In this document: positions 17,854-26,003 of the stretch, in pieces | Numbering within the stretch: the stretch's first letter is position 1 | Layout of the letters: each line of letters opens with the position of its first letter | NCBI GenBank assembly: GCA_963656065.1 | Contig: CAVKGV010000012.1 | Location: forward strand, 7,912-71,911 | Source: Hallerella sp963656065 | Lineage (GTDB): Bacteria; Fibrobacterota; Fibrobacteria; Fibrobacterales; Fibrobacteraceae | Length of the DNA stretch: 64,000 nt | Reading direction: 5' to 3' | Made by a program: the position numbers and the translations under genes | Notes under the pieces: model-generated | Seen by the model: the letters and a program-made list of their open reading frames with translations, nothing else | What the model was told of the DNA's origin: nothing | Databases searched by the model: none

Positions 17854-19134
17854 CTAAACGGGTTCTCCGATAAGGGCGAACGTCTCTGCGCCTTTAATTT
17901 GTACGTTAACCCTTTCCCCGGGATCAAATTCGCCATGGAGGGCGACAGGTCGGTAAAAATTGTCGCGGGCAATTGTCGTTCCCGGACGCGAACCTTTTTT
18001 TTCGACCAGAACGGTTTCGTGCCTGCCGATAAATTTCTGGTTGTCGGCGAGAACGATTGACTGAAAAATTCGGGACATTTCCGCCGAGCGGGCGTAGCGT
18101 TCCTCTTTGGAAATCGCGTAAGGTAGTGCCGCCGCCGGGGTTCCCTCGCGCGGAACGAATCGCGTGATATTGCAAATTGAAGGCCTGACTTTTCTGACGA
18201 GTTCAAGACTTGCTTCAAAATCTTCGCGGGTCTCTCCGGGGTAGGCGACAATGATGTCCGTCCCGAGATTCAGTTCGGGAAAATGCGTCAAAAAGGTTTC
18301 GGCGATTTTAAAGAAATCCGCACTGGTGTGCCGTCGGTTCATCGCCCGTAAAATTTTATCGCTGCCGCTTTGCACGGGAATGTGGATGAACTTGTAAAGA
18401 TGCGCATCGGTGAATGTTTCGACAAGTGCGTCTAGATAGCGGAAAACGTGACGCGGATTTCCCATTCCGACGCGAATCCTGTAATCTCCGGGAACTTTTA
18501 CGATGATGCGCTGCAAGAGTTCCGCCAGGTTCGTGTGAATGTCGAATCCGTAGCAGCTGGTGTCTTGGCCTGTCAAGAATATTTCCCTGTCGCCCTGGTC
18601 GATTTTTTTCTGTACGCGGCGGATGACAGAGTCCGGCAACGCGCTTTTTAAAATCCCTTTGACGAGATGCGTCGAACAGTAATGGCAACTGTCAAGGCAT
18701 CCTTCTTCGATATTGACGATGCCGATTCCGCGGTGACTCGAAACGTCTTGGAATACCGCCTGTTCCGACCCTGGTACATTTAATTTGTGTGTAAATTGCA
18801 AAAAGGCGTCTTCGTTTTTGTGGGCATCCTTTGGGCCAAAGGTAAAGTCCGGAAAGAGGCGATTCAGTTCGCGCCTTAAATCCTCTGTCGCGCAGCCCGT
18901 CACCCAGACCGGGACTTTTTGAAAGTTCGCGCGAATTCGCTTTGCCAGTTTGACCGCTCCCGAAATTCCCTTGACCGTACAAGCGTTGAGTACTATGGCG
19001 TCTGGCGTTTCGGAGGGAAATTCAAAGGAGACGCAGAATCCCTTTTGGGCAAACTTTTCTCCGATTTCTTCTCCGTCCCCGAAATTCGCTGCGCAGCCTT
19101 CGCTGAGAACCGCTACTCTTCGCTCTGGATACAT
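17854..19134 (-). CDS. tRNA t6A37 methylthiotransferase, MtaB of the archaeal/eukaryotic (CDKAL1-like) type
   Basis: A 426-aa methylthiotransferase. The N-terminal UPF0004 cysteines are C14, C52 and C81; the radical SAM cluster is C146-x3-C150-x2-C153 (EGCLDSCHYCSTH); then come GQDTSCYG, IHIPVQSGSDKILRAMNR, and a TRAM-like end. These motifs look closer to the CDKAL1/archaeal e-MtaB branch than to Bacillus YqeV, by eye. The enzyme converts t6A37 to ms2t6A37 in tRNAs reading ANN codons. It overlaps the SpoIID-like gene by 22 bases. Confidence 0.85.
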   Translation of the reverse strand: MYPERRVAVLSEGCAANFGDGEEIGEKFAQKGFCVSFEFPSETPDAIVLNACTVKGISGAVKLAKRIRANFQKVPVWVTGCATEDLRRELNRLFPDFTFGPKDAHKNEDAFLQFTHKLNVPGSEQAVFQDVSSHRGIGIVNIEEGCLDSCHYCSTHLVKGILKSALPDSVIRRVQKKIDQGDREIFLTGQDTSCYGFDIHTNLAELLQRIIVKVPGDYRIRVGMGNPRHVFRYLDALVETFTDAHLYKFIHIPVQSGSDKILRAMNRRHTSADFFKIAETFLTHFPELNLGTDIIVAYPGETREDFEASLELVRKVRPSICNITRFVPREGTPAAALPYAISKEERYARSAEMSRIFQSIVLADNQKFIGRHETVLVEKKGSRPGTTIARDNFYRPVALHGEFDPGERVNVQIKGAETFALIGEPV

Positions 19135-20516
19135 TCTAGGGTCGTTCCCGGATAGTATGCTTTGAGAATCGCATCAAATGTTTGGCCGGCTTTGGCGCGT
19201 TCTCGGGTTCCCATCTGGCACATCCCGATTCCGTGCCCGAATCCCGATCCGTCAAGAATCCACACCTTGCCGTTCTTTTCGACTTTGAATTTGGACGAGG
19301 AGAGAATTTTGGAGCCTTCCTTAAAGAGCCAGCGGGTCCGATCGCCCCGGACGGTAAAAATTCCCTTGTCTGTCAGGACTTCGAGTTCCGCGACGCGTCC
19401 GCCCGGGAATGTCGATTTGATTTCAATCTGCTGGATGCCTCCGAAATTCGATTTCCCCTCGGCGCGGGCTTCCTTGAAATTCCGCTTGAACATCGCCACA
19501 AGTTCCTTTTCGTTATAAACTTTTTTCCAGGAAGAGTGGGGTCCTGTGCACCAGGCGCTGTCCGCGTTCTTCATGTCGTTTTGGCTCTGCAGATAGGGAA
19601 CCGGTGAAAGTCCCCAGGTCTCAACGCCTTCCGTGTAGCCGCCACACGTGGAGTGGTAATAGGCTTCGACGAGGTTCCCGTTGTAAGTCAAGACGAGGCC
19701 TCTGGTTGAGTCAATCGCCGCATTGGTCAGGGGGGATTCTCCCGAGCTGCCGTTATAGACCTGATCCTGGACCGTCGCATAGACGTCAAAACCGAGGGAG
19801 CTTCTGGAATTGTAATGGCGGTAGGCGTATGTGCGTGCGGCGACAGATTGGACTTTGAGCGCTTCGAACATGCTGGAGTCCAGTTTGCCGATTTCGTGCG
19901 GTACGACGCCTTTTAGGTAATCTTCGACAGGGAGAACGTTAATGATATTAAGCTTTCCCGAAACGTTGACGATAAGAATTTTTCCGCGGTATTCCTTGCC
20001 TTCTATGGAAATCCGGGAATTTTTGGTGGGAAAAATCCAGACGGAATCCGACTGGCCGGCTGCGGACTGCACGCGCCCGCCTTTTGCGGAAAACTTTAGG
20101 GAACCCGCATGAAGCTCGCCGGATGAATCGGCGAATCGGGAACTCGAAGTAAAAGCTTTCCCGGAAATTTCCGCCTTGGAAACCCCGATCTGGACGCCGA
20201 CCCGGAAATCCCGCTGCAAGTCTTTTGGAAGAGTCCATGCCGGATAGGATGCCGCATTGCGGGAATCGTCGGCGGAGGAATCCGCAGGAACGGGTTGTGA
20301 TGGAGGAATCGGTGTAAAGTTTTCCGTTGAATCCGGCACGTCTTTTGTTGAATCCGGAGAAATTTCCGGGGAACGTGCCATTGCGGAATCCGGTTGTTCG
20401 GGAGAGGGGGGAACTTCCGCTGGTTTTGTTTCAATCGGATCGGTCACAAGCGGAGGGAGCGGAGCACAGCTTGTAAGCCCGATGGCGAGAAATAGCAGCG
20501 GAAGTCGGCGTATCAT
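19113..20516 (-). CDS. SpoIID/LytB-domain lipoprotein
   Basis: Start set at ATG 20516, which overlaps the def stop by four bases and begins a lipoprotein signal (LLFLAIGLTSCAPLPP). The 467-aa protein has a long Ser/Pro-rich linker (about 25-110), then a SpoIID domain: INVLPVEDYLKGVVPHEIG, QSVAARTYAYRHY, AYYHSTCGGYTEGVETWG and GSGFGHGIGMCQMG, which carries the catalytic-type residues. SpoIID is a lytic transglycosylase acting on denuded peptidoglycan; here it would act on the cell wall from the periplasm. Confidence 0.85.
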   Translation of the reverse strand: MIRRLPLLFLAIGLTSCAPLPPLVTDPIETKPAEVPPSPEQPDSAMARSPEISPDSTKDVPDSTENFTPIPPSQPVPADSSADDSRNAASYPAWTLPKDLQRDFRVGVQIGVSKAEISGKAFTSSSRFADSSGELHAGSLKFSAKGGRVQSAAGQSDSVWIFPTKNSRISIEGKEYRGKILIVNVSGKLNIINVLPVEDYLKGVVPHEIGKLDSSMFEALKVQSVAARTYAYRHYNSRSSLGFDVYATVQDQVYNGSSGESPLTNAAIDSTRGLVLTYNGNLVEAYYHSTCGGYTEGVETWGLSPVPYLQSQNDMKNADSAWCTGPHSSWKKVYNEKELVAMFKRNFKEARAEGKSNFGGIQQIEIKSTFPGGRVAELEVLTDKGIFTVRGDRTRWLFKEGSKILSSSKFKVEKNGKVWILDGSGFGHGIGMCQMGTRERAKAGQTFDAILKAYYPGTTLECIQSEE

Positions 20517-21070
20517 CTTTTTCCCGTTTTTTTCGATTCCAGCTTTTTCTTTTCTTTCTTTACCATGTCGCGGAGTCTTGAACGGTTGAGTTCCCTGTCT
20601 GCTGTCGAGATGACATCGACAAAGAGTTTGCCGTCTAGATGGTCCGTTTCGTGTTGGAAACAGCGGCAAAGAAGTCCTTCTACGTTATGCTCTTCGACAG
20701 TCTGTCCGTTTTCGTCCGTGTAGCGGATCCAGATTTTACCGGGACGATAGACATTGCAAAAAACGTCTGGAACGGAAAGGCAGCCTTCGTCGTAGGGAAC
20801 GTTTTCCGAGTCGGCTTCGGTTCCCCAGCTCGGGTTGAATATTATCCGTGGAGCGGGCGTTTCGTTTTCATCGGGACGTGCCGGATCGATGACAACCAGG
20901 CGAACATCTTTTCCGACTTGCGGTGCGGCAAGTCCCACTCCGCCGGCATCGTACATCGTGTCGAGCATATCGTGCGCTAGCGCGACAAGTTCCGGCGTCA
21001 CCGCTTCGACCTGTCGGCATTTTTCGCGCAAAACGGGATTACCGTAGATCTTGATATCTAGAACGGCCAT
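20513..21070 (-). CDS. def: peptide deformylase
   Basis: A 185-aa metalloenzyme with all three family motifs: GVGLAAPQ (44-51), EGCLS (95-99, metal ligand C97) and QHETDHLDG (H140, H144). It removes the formyl group from new proteins. It has a basic C-terminal tail (KKEKKKLESKKTGKR). The start abuts the yajC stop and the stop overlaps the next gene, so yajC-def-SpoIID-mtaB form one unit. Confidence 0.96.
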   Translation of the reverse strand: MAVLDIKIYGNPVLREKCRQVEAVTPELVALAHDMLDTMYDAGGVGLAAPQVGKDVRLVVIDPARPDENETPAPRIIFNPSWGTEADSENVPYDEGCLSVPDVFCNVYRPGKIWIRYTDENGQTVEEHNVEGLLCRCFQHETDHLDGKLFVDVISTADRELNRSRLRDMVKKEKKKLESKKTGKR

Positions 21071-21432
21071 TATTTCGCCGCTTTCTTGTCTTCCGCGTTG
21101 AGTACGCGAAGGATGGCGGCCTGTTCAAAGTCAAGCTTCGTATCGTTTCCGGTCTTGACCGTGACGATATTTCCTTCGATATTCGCGACAGAACCGATGA
21201 TTCCCGCCGTCGTCAATACCTGGTCGCCTTTTTTCAAAGCCTTGCGCATCGCATCGAGCTTCTTCATTTCCTTTTGCTTGGGCATGATGAAGAAAAGATA
21301 CATGACGACGAACATCAGGATGAACGGGAGAAGTCCCATAAACATGGAACCGCCTTGCTGTTCGGCAGGAGCGGCCTCGTCGGCAAAGGCGGAAGCGGCA
21401 AAGACTAGGGCGAGAAGGGCGGAGTATTTCAT
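21070..21432 (-). CDS. yajC: preprotein translocase subunit YajC
   Basis: A 120-aa protein with an N-terminal hydrophobic segment that may be a cleaved signal or first helix, then a main transmembrane helix (about 29-50, FILMFVVMYLFFIMPKQKE) and the YajC signature KKGDQVLTTAGIIGSV. It associates with SecDF at the inner membrane. RBS AAGGA lies upstream of the start. First gene of the yajC-def unit; a CTAAATT element lies about 30 bases upstream. Confidence 0.95.
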   Translation of the reverse strand: MKYSALLALVFAASAFADEAAPAEQQGGSMFMGLLPFILMFVVMYLFFIMPKQKEMKKLDAMRKALKKGDQVLTTAGIIGSVANIEGNIVTVKTGNDTKLDFEQAAILRVLNAEDKKAAK

Positions 21433-21480
21433 AGAAATCCTTTTGGTAAAATGAATGCACCCAATTTAGAAAATTTAAAG

Positions 21481-22452
21481 TCAGGAATTGTCCGTCGTAT
21501 GGTTTATTGCTTTCAGCAGGCGCTTATCGAGTAGCGGATAGACGCGGTTCAATTCAAGCAAGTCCTTGATGGCTTCCTGGTCACCGTAAAATTTTTCGAT
21601 GGAATCCAGTTCGATGCCCGAAGAAAAATCCGGGGCGGAAGACAGGTAACCGCATTGGATGAGACTTGCAAAGGCGCGACGGGTAAGCTTGATGCCCGGG
21701 AAAAGGTTCCGGTATGTTGCGATAAGATCCTTGGCGAAAACGGAGATCCGGCTATCGTTCTCGTGTCCCTTGGTCTTTGCCGCAGAAATAAATGCGGTAA
21801 GGATTGTCTGGTCGTTTGCCGAAAGGATGGAACGGGGCAAAGTCTTGCTTGCCATGCGGGCAAACAGGGTGCGGTAAAGAAGTTGGGGCAGGTTCTTGCG
21901 GTAAAAGCGGATTTGGGGATGTTCGCCCGAAATGATTTCGGAAATTCCCAGGTCGCAAAATCCCTGGAACAGGGCAAGCGTTTCACCGTAATCGAGTCCG
22001 TTGATCGCGCGGATGTCCTCCGCGATTTGCTCCAAATGGAAAACCGCTTCTTCGGAATGCTTTGCGTATTTCGCACAAACGAAGAGACTTGTCGGAATGG
22101 CGTGGATCTTGTCGAGCGTCGCCTTGTTCTTTTTTACCGTTCTCACTCTGGATCCCATAAAACGCAAGAAGGGAGAAAACCAGGCGGGCAGGGCTTTGAA
22201 TGCGGATGACAGTTCTTCTTGTGAAATCTCTTCGACTTCGGAATTTTCCATGGCGCGGAGCGTATAACGGTGCGGCGCAAGGTTTAAAAGGGAATCCTTT
22301 CCGACGACGGAATGCGGTAGGACGATTTCCCCGGAACGAATTTTAGATCCTTCCTTCCGCTGGGCGACAAAGGCGCCTTTCTGGACGATAAAGAGCTTGC
22401 CGTCGGTGTCGCCTTCCGAAAAGAGAACGTCCCTTGCCTGCAACTTTTTCAC
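21481..22452 (-). CDS. cyclic-nucleotide-binding-domain protein
   Basis: A 323-aa protein with an N-terminal cNMP-binding (Crp/PKA-R type) fold at about residues 5-105: LFSEGDTDGKLFIVQKGAFVA and HSVVGKDSLLN. The C-terminal part is helical with no recognisable helix-turn-helix. The start overlaps the stop of a second cNMP-domain gene (four bases), so the two are translated together and may act as partners. The ligand cannot be predicted, since the usual Arg/Glu signature is not evident. Confidence 0.72.
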   Translation of the reverse strand: MKKLQARDVLFSEGDTDGKLFIVQKGAFVAQRKEGSKIRSGEIVLPHSVVGKDSLLNLAPHRYTLRAMENSEVEEISQEELSSAFKALPAWFSPFLRFMGSRVRTVKKNKATLDKIHAIPTSLFVCAKYAKHSEEAVFHLEQIAEDIRAINGLDYGETLALFQGFCDLGISEIISGEHPQIRFYRKNLPQLLYRTLFARMASKTLPRSILSANDQTILTAFISAAKTKGHENDSRISVFAKDLIATYRNLFPGIKLTRRAFASLIQCGYLSSAPDFSSGIELDSIEKFYGDQEAIKDLLELNRVYPLLDKRLLKAINHTTDNS

Positions 22453-23369
22453 AGAAGCCCCCTGATGTTGCGTTCTCCGTGAATAGCCGTGAGAAACTTA
22501 TCGAGAATATCCGTTTCGAGAAACAGCTTGTCCGTGTTCGGGACTTTTGAAAAAATTCCCAGTTCGACGAATTTGATGATGACGATAAAGTCCGCCCGGG
22601 AAACTTTTCTTTTCAGGTATTCCAGCCACTCTTCGCGCTTCCTAGTAAAAAGGGAATCTTCGAAACTCAGGGCTTCGAGGCAGGCTCGTTCCCTAGGAGA
22701 CAGTTCAAACGGGGGATAGGTTTCCCCTTGGCGGCAGGATCGCAGATATTCGAAAAGGATGCCTAGCAGCTTGGGCTTGACCGTGATGAGCCGTGCGTTC
22801 GGCGTTCCCGAATCGTCCGGTTCGAGCCTTGCAAATTTGCGGCGCAGAAGTTCCTTGAGCGCTAGTGCCGTTTCCTCTTTTGTCGCGCGGGTTTGCCACC
22901 GATATTCCCGGAGAACCTGGACCGTATCGAGTGGTGTGCGCCCGGTACGCTTTGCGAGAAACAGCGTAAAGCTTTCGAGCGGATCCGCGTAAATAGGCTT
23001 GTTGGCGGATTTTTTCAGCTGCCTGTATTCGGACGAAAGCGATGAAACCAGGGCGAGCAGCCAGGATGGGGATTTCTTGAGAACGCTTTCCATCGCCTTC
23101 TTGTCGATTTTTACGATGGTTGCGCCTTTGCCTGTGCGGACGTTTTCGGAAAAAGGCGTCCCGTCCATGACAGAAGAAACGCCGATTAGGGAGCCTTGTG
23201 GGATCGAGTACAGAATCTTTTCGTCGTCAAAAGCTTCGAGTTCACCCTCTTCCACATAGACCATCTCGGCTGTGTGTTGGCCTTTTTTTAAAACAACAAT
23301 ACCCGCTTGAAGTATAATACGTTCAAACGGGAAACTGGAAAGGCTGTTTACGGGACCCTCCGAAACCAA
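22449..23369 (-). CDS. cyclic-nucleotide-binding-domain protein (probable TTG start)
   Basis: The frame is open well upstream into rplS, but that extension is low-complexity and overlaps the ribosomal gene, so I place the start at TTG 23369, 20 bases after the rplS stop. The product is about 306 aa, with a cNMP-type domain (ILQAGIVVLKKGQHTAEMVYV, GSLIGVSSVMDGTPF) and a helical C-terminal half (FTLFLAKRTGRTPLDTVQVL). It is a paralogue in architecture of the next gene. Start choice is uncertain. Confidence 0.65.
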   Translation of the reverse strand: MVSEGPVNSLSSFPFERIILQAGIVVLKKGQHTAEMVYVEEGELEAFDDEKILYSIPQGSLIGVSSVMDGTPFSENVRTGKGATIVKIDKKAMESVLKKSPSWLLALVSSLSSEYRQLKKSANKPIYADPLESFTLFLAKRTGRTPLDTVQVLREYRWQTRATKEETALALKELLRRKFARLEPDDSGTPNARLITVKPKLLGILFEYLRSCRQGETYPPFELSPRERACLEALSFEDSLFTRKREEWLEYLKRKVSRADFIVIIKFVELGIFSKVPNTDKLFLETDILDKFLTAIHGERNIRGLL

Positions 23370-23388
23370 AGGGATGCCGTTTGGAAAA

Positions 23389-23736
23389 TTAGCCTTCGCG
23401 CTTTTCGATACGGGCAGCCTTGCCGGAAAGCTTGCGCATATAGTAGATGCGCGCCTTGCGGACCTTGCCCTGGCGGTTGACTTCGAAAGAAGCGATGCGC
23501 GGGCTGTGGAGCGGGAAGATGCGTTCGATGGCCACACCGTCGGACATCTTGCGAACGGTGACGGTTTCGCCGACGCCGGTGCTCTTCTGCTGGATGACGA
23601 CACCCTTGAACGGCTGGATGCGTTCCTTGGTTCCTTCGATGACCTTGACGTTCACCGTGATGGTGTCGCCGGTGCGGAATTCCGGAAGATCCGTTTTCTT
23701 GTTTTCTTGCTGAATCGCTTGGATGTTAAGGGACAT
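23389..23736 (-). CDS. rplS: 50S ribosomal protein L19
   Basis: A 115-aa protein with the L19 signature FRTGDTITVNVKVIEGTKER and FEVNRQGKVRKARIYYMR. It lies at the 30S-50S interface. It ends the usual rpsP-rimM-trmD-rplS order, 15 bases after trmD. Confidence 0.98.
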   Translation of the reverse strand: MSLNIQAIQQENKKTDLPEFRTGDTITVNVKVIEGTKERIQPFKGVVIQQKSTGVGETVTVRKMSDGVAIERIFPLHSPRIASFEVNRQGKVRKARIYYMRKLSGKAARIEKREG

Positions 23737-23751
23737 ATTCTGTGACCTCTG

Positions 23752-24456
23752 TTATTGTTTGCCAAATTTAGTATCTATTTGCAATTTTTCGTAGATGTCG
23801 GGGCGTCTTTCTTGTGTTCTTTTTAAAGATTCCGCCCTTCTCCACTCGGAAATCCGTTTATGATGCCCGGAAACGAGCACTTCTGGAACGGATTTGCCTT
23901 CAAAAACCTCGGGTCTGGTATAGACGGGCCAGCCGAGGGGACCCTGTGCAAAGGAGTCCGTTTCTCCAGATTCTTTGTGTCCGAGCGCGCCAGGGAGAAG
24001 CCGCACGACGGCGTCGGTGAGGAGCATCGCCGGAAGTTCGCCTCCGCTTACGACAAAATCGCCGATCGAAATTTCCAGATCGACATAGTTTTCCCGGATG
24101 CGTTCGTCGATTCCCTTGTAATGCCCGCAGACGAGAACCAGGTGATTTTCACCGGAAAGTTCCTTGGCTAGCCGTTGCGAAAACGGAACCCCGTCTGCGG
24201 TGAGAAAGATGACTTTTCCGCCGTCTTCTTTTACCTGCGTGCTGCGGATGGCGCGAGCGAGCGGTTCCGGTCGAAGGACCATGCCCGGTTCGCCGCCGTA
24301 AGGCGCATCATCGACTTGTCCGTAATCGTTCACGGCGAAGTCGCGGAGATAGACTGTCCGAAAAGAAAAAAGCCCGTTTTTCTGCGCCCTGCCGACAATG
24401 GAATGTTCCATCGGAGTAAACATTTCCGGAAAAATCGTGATGCAATCAATTTTCAT
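23752..24456 (-). CDS. trmD: tRNA (guanine37-N1)-methyltransferase
   Basis: A 234-aa SPOUT methyltransferase. The trefoil-knot region is visible as LVCGHYKGIDERIRENYVD and SIGDFVVSGGELPAMLLTDA, followed by GWPVYTRPEVFEG. It methylates G37 of tRNAs to prevent frameshifting. Overlaps rimM by four bases. Confidence 0.98.
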   Translation of the reverse strand: MKIDCITIFPEMFTPMEHSIVGRAQKNGLFSFRTVYLRDFAVNDYGQVDDAPYGGEPGMVLRPEPLARAIRSTQVKEDGGKVIFLTADGVPFSQRLAKELSGENHLVLVCGHYKGIDERIRENYVDLEISIGDFVVSGGELPAMLLTDAVVRLLPGALGHKESGETDSFAQGPLGWPVYTRPEVFEGKSVPEVLVSGHHKRISEWRRAESLKRTQERRPDIYEKLQIDTKFGKQ

Positions 24457-24992
24457 TCAACCCTCATCGCAAAGAGTCGTTCGAGAAATGCTTCGGAAAT
24501 GCGCACGGTGCGCTTTTCGCTGTCGATGTACAACACGCAGTCCTTTGTCCACGGGGCGAGGATCTCGCTTCCTTTGTACACAAAACGAAACGCATTGACG
24601 CTCGGAAGGGTTTCTACCGATAGAACTTTCCCGATTTCTTCGTCGGAATCTCCGATGACGGAAAATCCTTCAAGGTCCGAAAAGTAATACTTGCCTTCTG
24701 GGGCGGGAATCCGCTCGTCCATGGGAACGCAAATGTCCGCATTGATCAGGGGTTTAAGCGATTCCGAAGAATCGTAGCCCTTGAAGCGGAGAAGCCAGAA
24801 ATTGTGGGCGATGCGCGCACTTTCGACTTCGAGAGGAATGGCGGTCTCTTTGGACATGGCATATACCGTGGTGAATTTTTGGCACCGCGTTATGTCATGA
24901 GTCTGTGGGGCGCATTTGATTTCACCTCTAAAACCATGGGGCTTCATCAAGCGTCCGACGACAACCAAATCCTTTTCGTTTGCGTTTTCCAT
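24453..24992 (-). CDS. rimM: ribosome maturation factor RimM
   Basis: A 179-aa protein with the RimM N-terminal beta barrel (VVVGRLMKPHGFRGEIKC) and the PRC-barrel half (YYFSDLEGFSVIGDSDEEIG, SEILAPWTKDCVLYID). It assists 30S head assembly. It lies between rpsP and trmD as usual, but a hairpin with a U-tract separates it from rpsP. Confidence 0.95.
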   Translation of the reverse strand: MENANEKDLVVVGRLMKPHGFRGEIKCAPQTHDITRCQKFTTVYAMSKETAIPLEVESARIAHNFWLLRFKGYDSSESLKPLINADICVPMDERIPAPEGKYYFSDLEGFSVIGDSDEEIGKVLSVETLPSVNAFRFVYKGSEILAPWTKDCVLYIDSEKRTVRISEAFLERLFAMRVE

Positions 24993-25000
24993 GATGCTTC

Positions 25001-25036
25001 AAAAGAAAACCCCGTGCTTGTTTTCCGCACAGGGTT
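25001..25036 (-). terminator. terminator or attenuator between rpsP and rimM
   Basis: Read on the minus strand, AACCCTGTGC (25036-25027) pairs with GCACGGGGTT (25017-25008) with one U:G pair, followed by TTCTTTT. It lies directly after the rpsP stop and before rimM, so it would separate S16 levels from the downstream genes. Confidence 0.75.
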
Positions 25037-25056
25037 CGGCGAACCGATTTTGAATG

Positions 25057-25482
25057 TTAGGCCTGCGGAGCGGCGTCGGCAGCCGGAGCGGCTTCTTCGG
25101 CGGGAGCTTCCTTGGCGGCCTTTTCCGCTTCGAGACGGGCCTTGGCCTTGGGACCGAGCTTTGCCTTCTTGGCCTTTTCCGGACGCGGAGTGGCGTTCTT
25201 TCCTTCGATGGAACGGCCGGCGCGAATTTCGTGGAAGAGATCGAGAATGCCGGTCTGGCGGAGAAGGGATGCGACGGTGTCGGACGGCTGCGCACCGGTC
25301 TTGAGCCATTTCAGGACCTTTTCCTGTTCAAACGTAATGACCGGTTTCTTGTGGTTCGGATCGTAGAAGCCGACCTGTTCGATGAAACTGTCGTTACGAG
25401 CCTTGCGGTTGTCGATGACGACTGCACGGTAAACGGAATGGTGTCTTTTGCCAAAACGGGCGAGACGAATCACTGTTGCCAT
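25057..25482 (-). CDS. rpsP: 30S ribosomal protein S16
   Basis: A 141-aa S16. The core (VIRLARFGKRHHSVYRAVV, IEQVGFYDP, LKTGAQPSDTVASLLR) covers residues 4-85. A basic, then Ala/Glu-rich low-complexity tail (EAPAEEAAPAADAAPQA) extends it beyond the usual length of about 80-90 aa, as also happens in other phyla. First gene of the operon. Confidence 0.97.
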   Translation of the reverse strand: MATVIRLARFGKRHHSVYRAVVIDNRKARNDSFIEQVGFYDPNHKKPVITFEQEKVLKWLKTGAQPSDTVASLLRQTGILDLFHEIRAGRSIEGKNATPRPEKAKKAKLGPKAKARLEAEKAAKEAPAEEAAPAADAAPQA

Positions 25483-25512
25483 GAAAATACCTCTTGTTGA
25501 TTTTCAGCGGGA

Positions 25513-25518
25513 AATATA
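25513..25518 (-). promoter_or_regulatory. -10-like element upstream of rpsP
   Basis: On the minus strand, TATATT lies about 30 bases upstream of the rpsP start in an AT-rich stretch. I do not see a good -35 hexamer, so the call rests on position and the -10 only. Confidence 0.4.
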
Positions 25519-25660
25519 GCAAGATTTTTGAAAAATCCGTCATTTAAGAACAAATTAATTTGAAAATTTTACAAAATCGCTGTTTTCTGCGAAATTTATC
25601 ACATTGAACCTGTTCAGAGCTTAGGACTTAAAACCGCGGACATTTAAGTTTTGAGGGTGG

Positions 25661-25990
25661 AATTTGGAAAGTGGAGAGTGGAGTTGTCTGCGGAGCGAAC
25701 CGTTTTCGTTCACCGTCATTCTGGAGAGGTTGAAGGCCTTGATAAATCCCAGCCCTTCGCACCCGTCATTCTGGAGGCTGAAAGCCGATAGAATCCCTTC
25801 TGACGTCATTCCTCTCTCAACTCTCCACATTCCACTTTAATTTCTCAGCTCTAAGCTCTGACTTGGATCCTATCGCTCCGCTCCAGGATGACAGTAGAGC
25901 GTTCGTGTTCACCGTCATTCTGGAGGCTGAAAGCCGATAGAATCCCTTCTGACGTCATTCCACTCTTAACTCTCCACACTCCACTCTCAG
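25661..25990. repeat. intergenic repeat island
   Basis: No gene lies between rpsP and the U32 peptidase. The stretch holds two identical 49-base copies (25764-25812 and 25913-25961) of a unit beginning CGTCATTCTGGAGGCTGAAA. A third, partial copy begins at 25714, and an inverted related segment (TCCAGGATGAC) is near 25883. Purine-rich and pyrimidine-rich flanks such as AACTCTCCACA recur with small changes. The copies are too few and too widely spaced for CRISPR. They look like dispersed genome-wide intergenic repeats, as I recall from Fibrobacter genomes. Confidence 0.8.
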
Positions 25991-26003
25991 ATCTAAAACT
26001 CCC

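Noticed and set aside
20517..20669. An N-terminal extension of the SpoIID-like protein
   Set aside because: It lies inside def; the internal ATG gives a proper lipoprotein signal and an ATGA overlap.
23370..23603. An N-terminal extension of the second cNMP protein through rplS
   Set aside because: The extension is serine/arginine/alanine-rich low complexity and overlaps rplS almost fully on the same strand.
25764..25961. The two 49-base intergenic copies as a CRISPR array
   Set aside because: Only two full copies, 100 bases apart, with related rather than unique sequence between, and no link to the tracrRNA.
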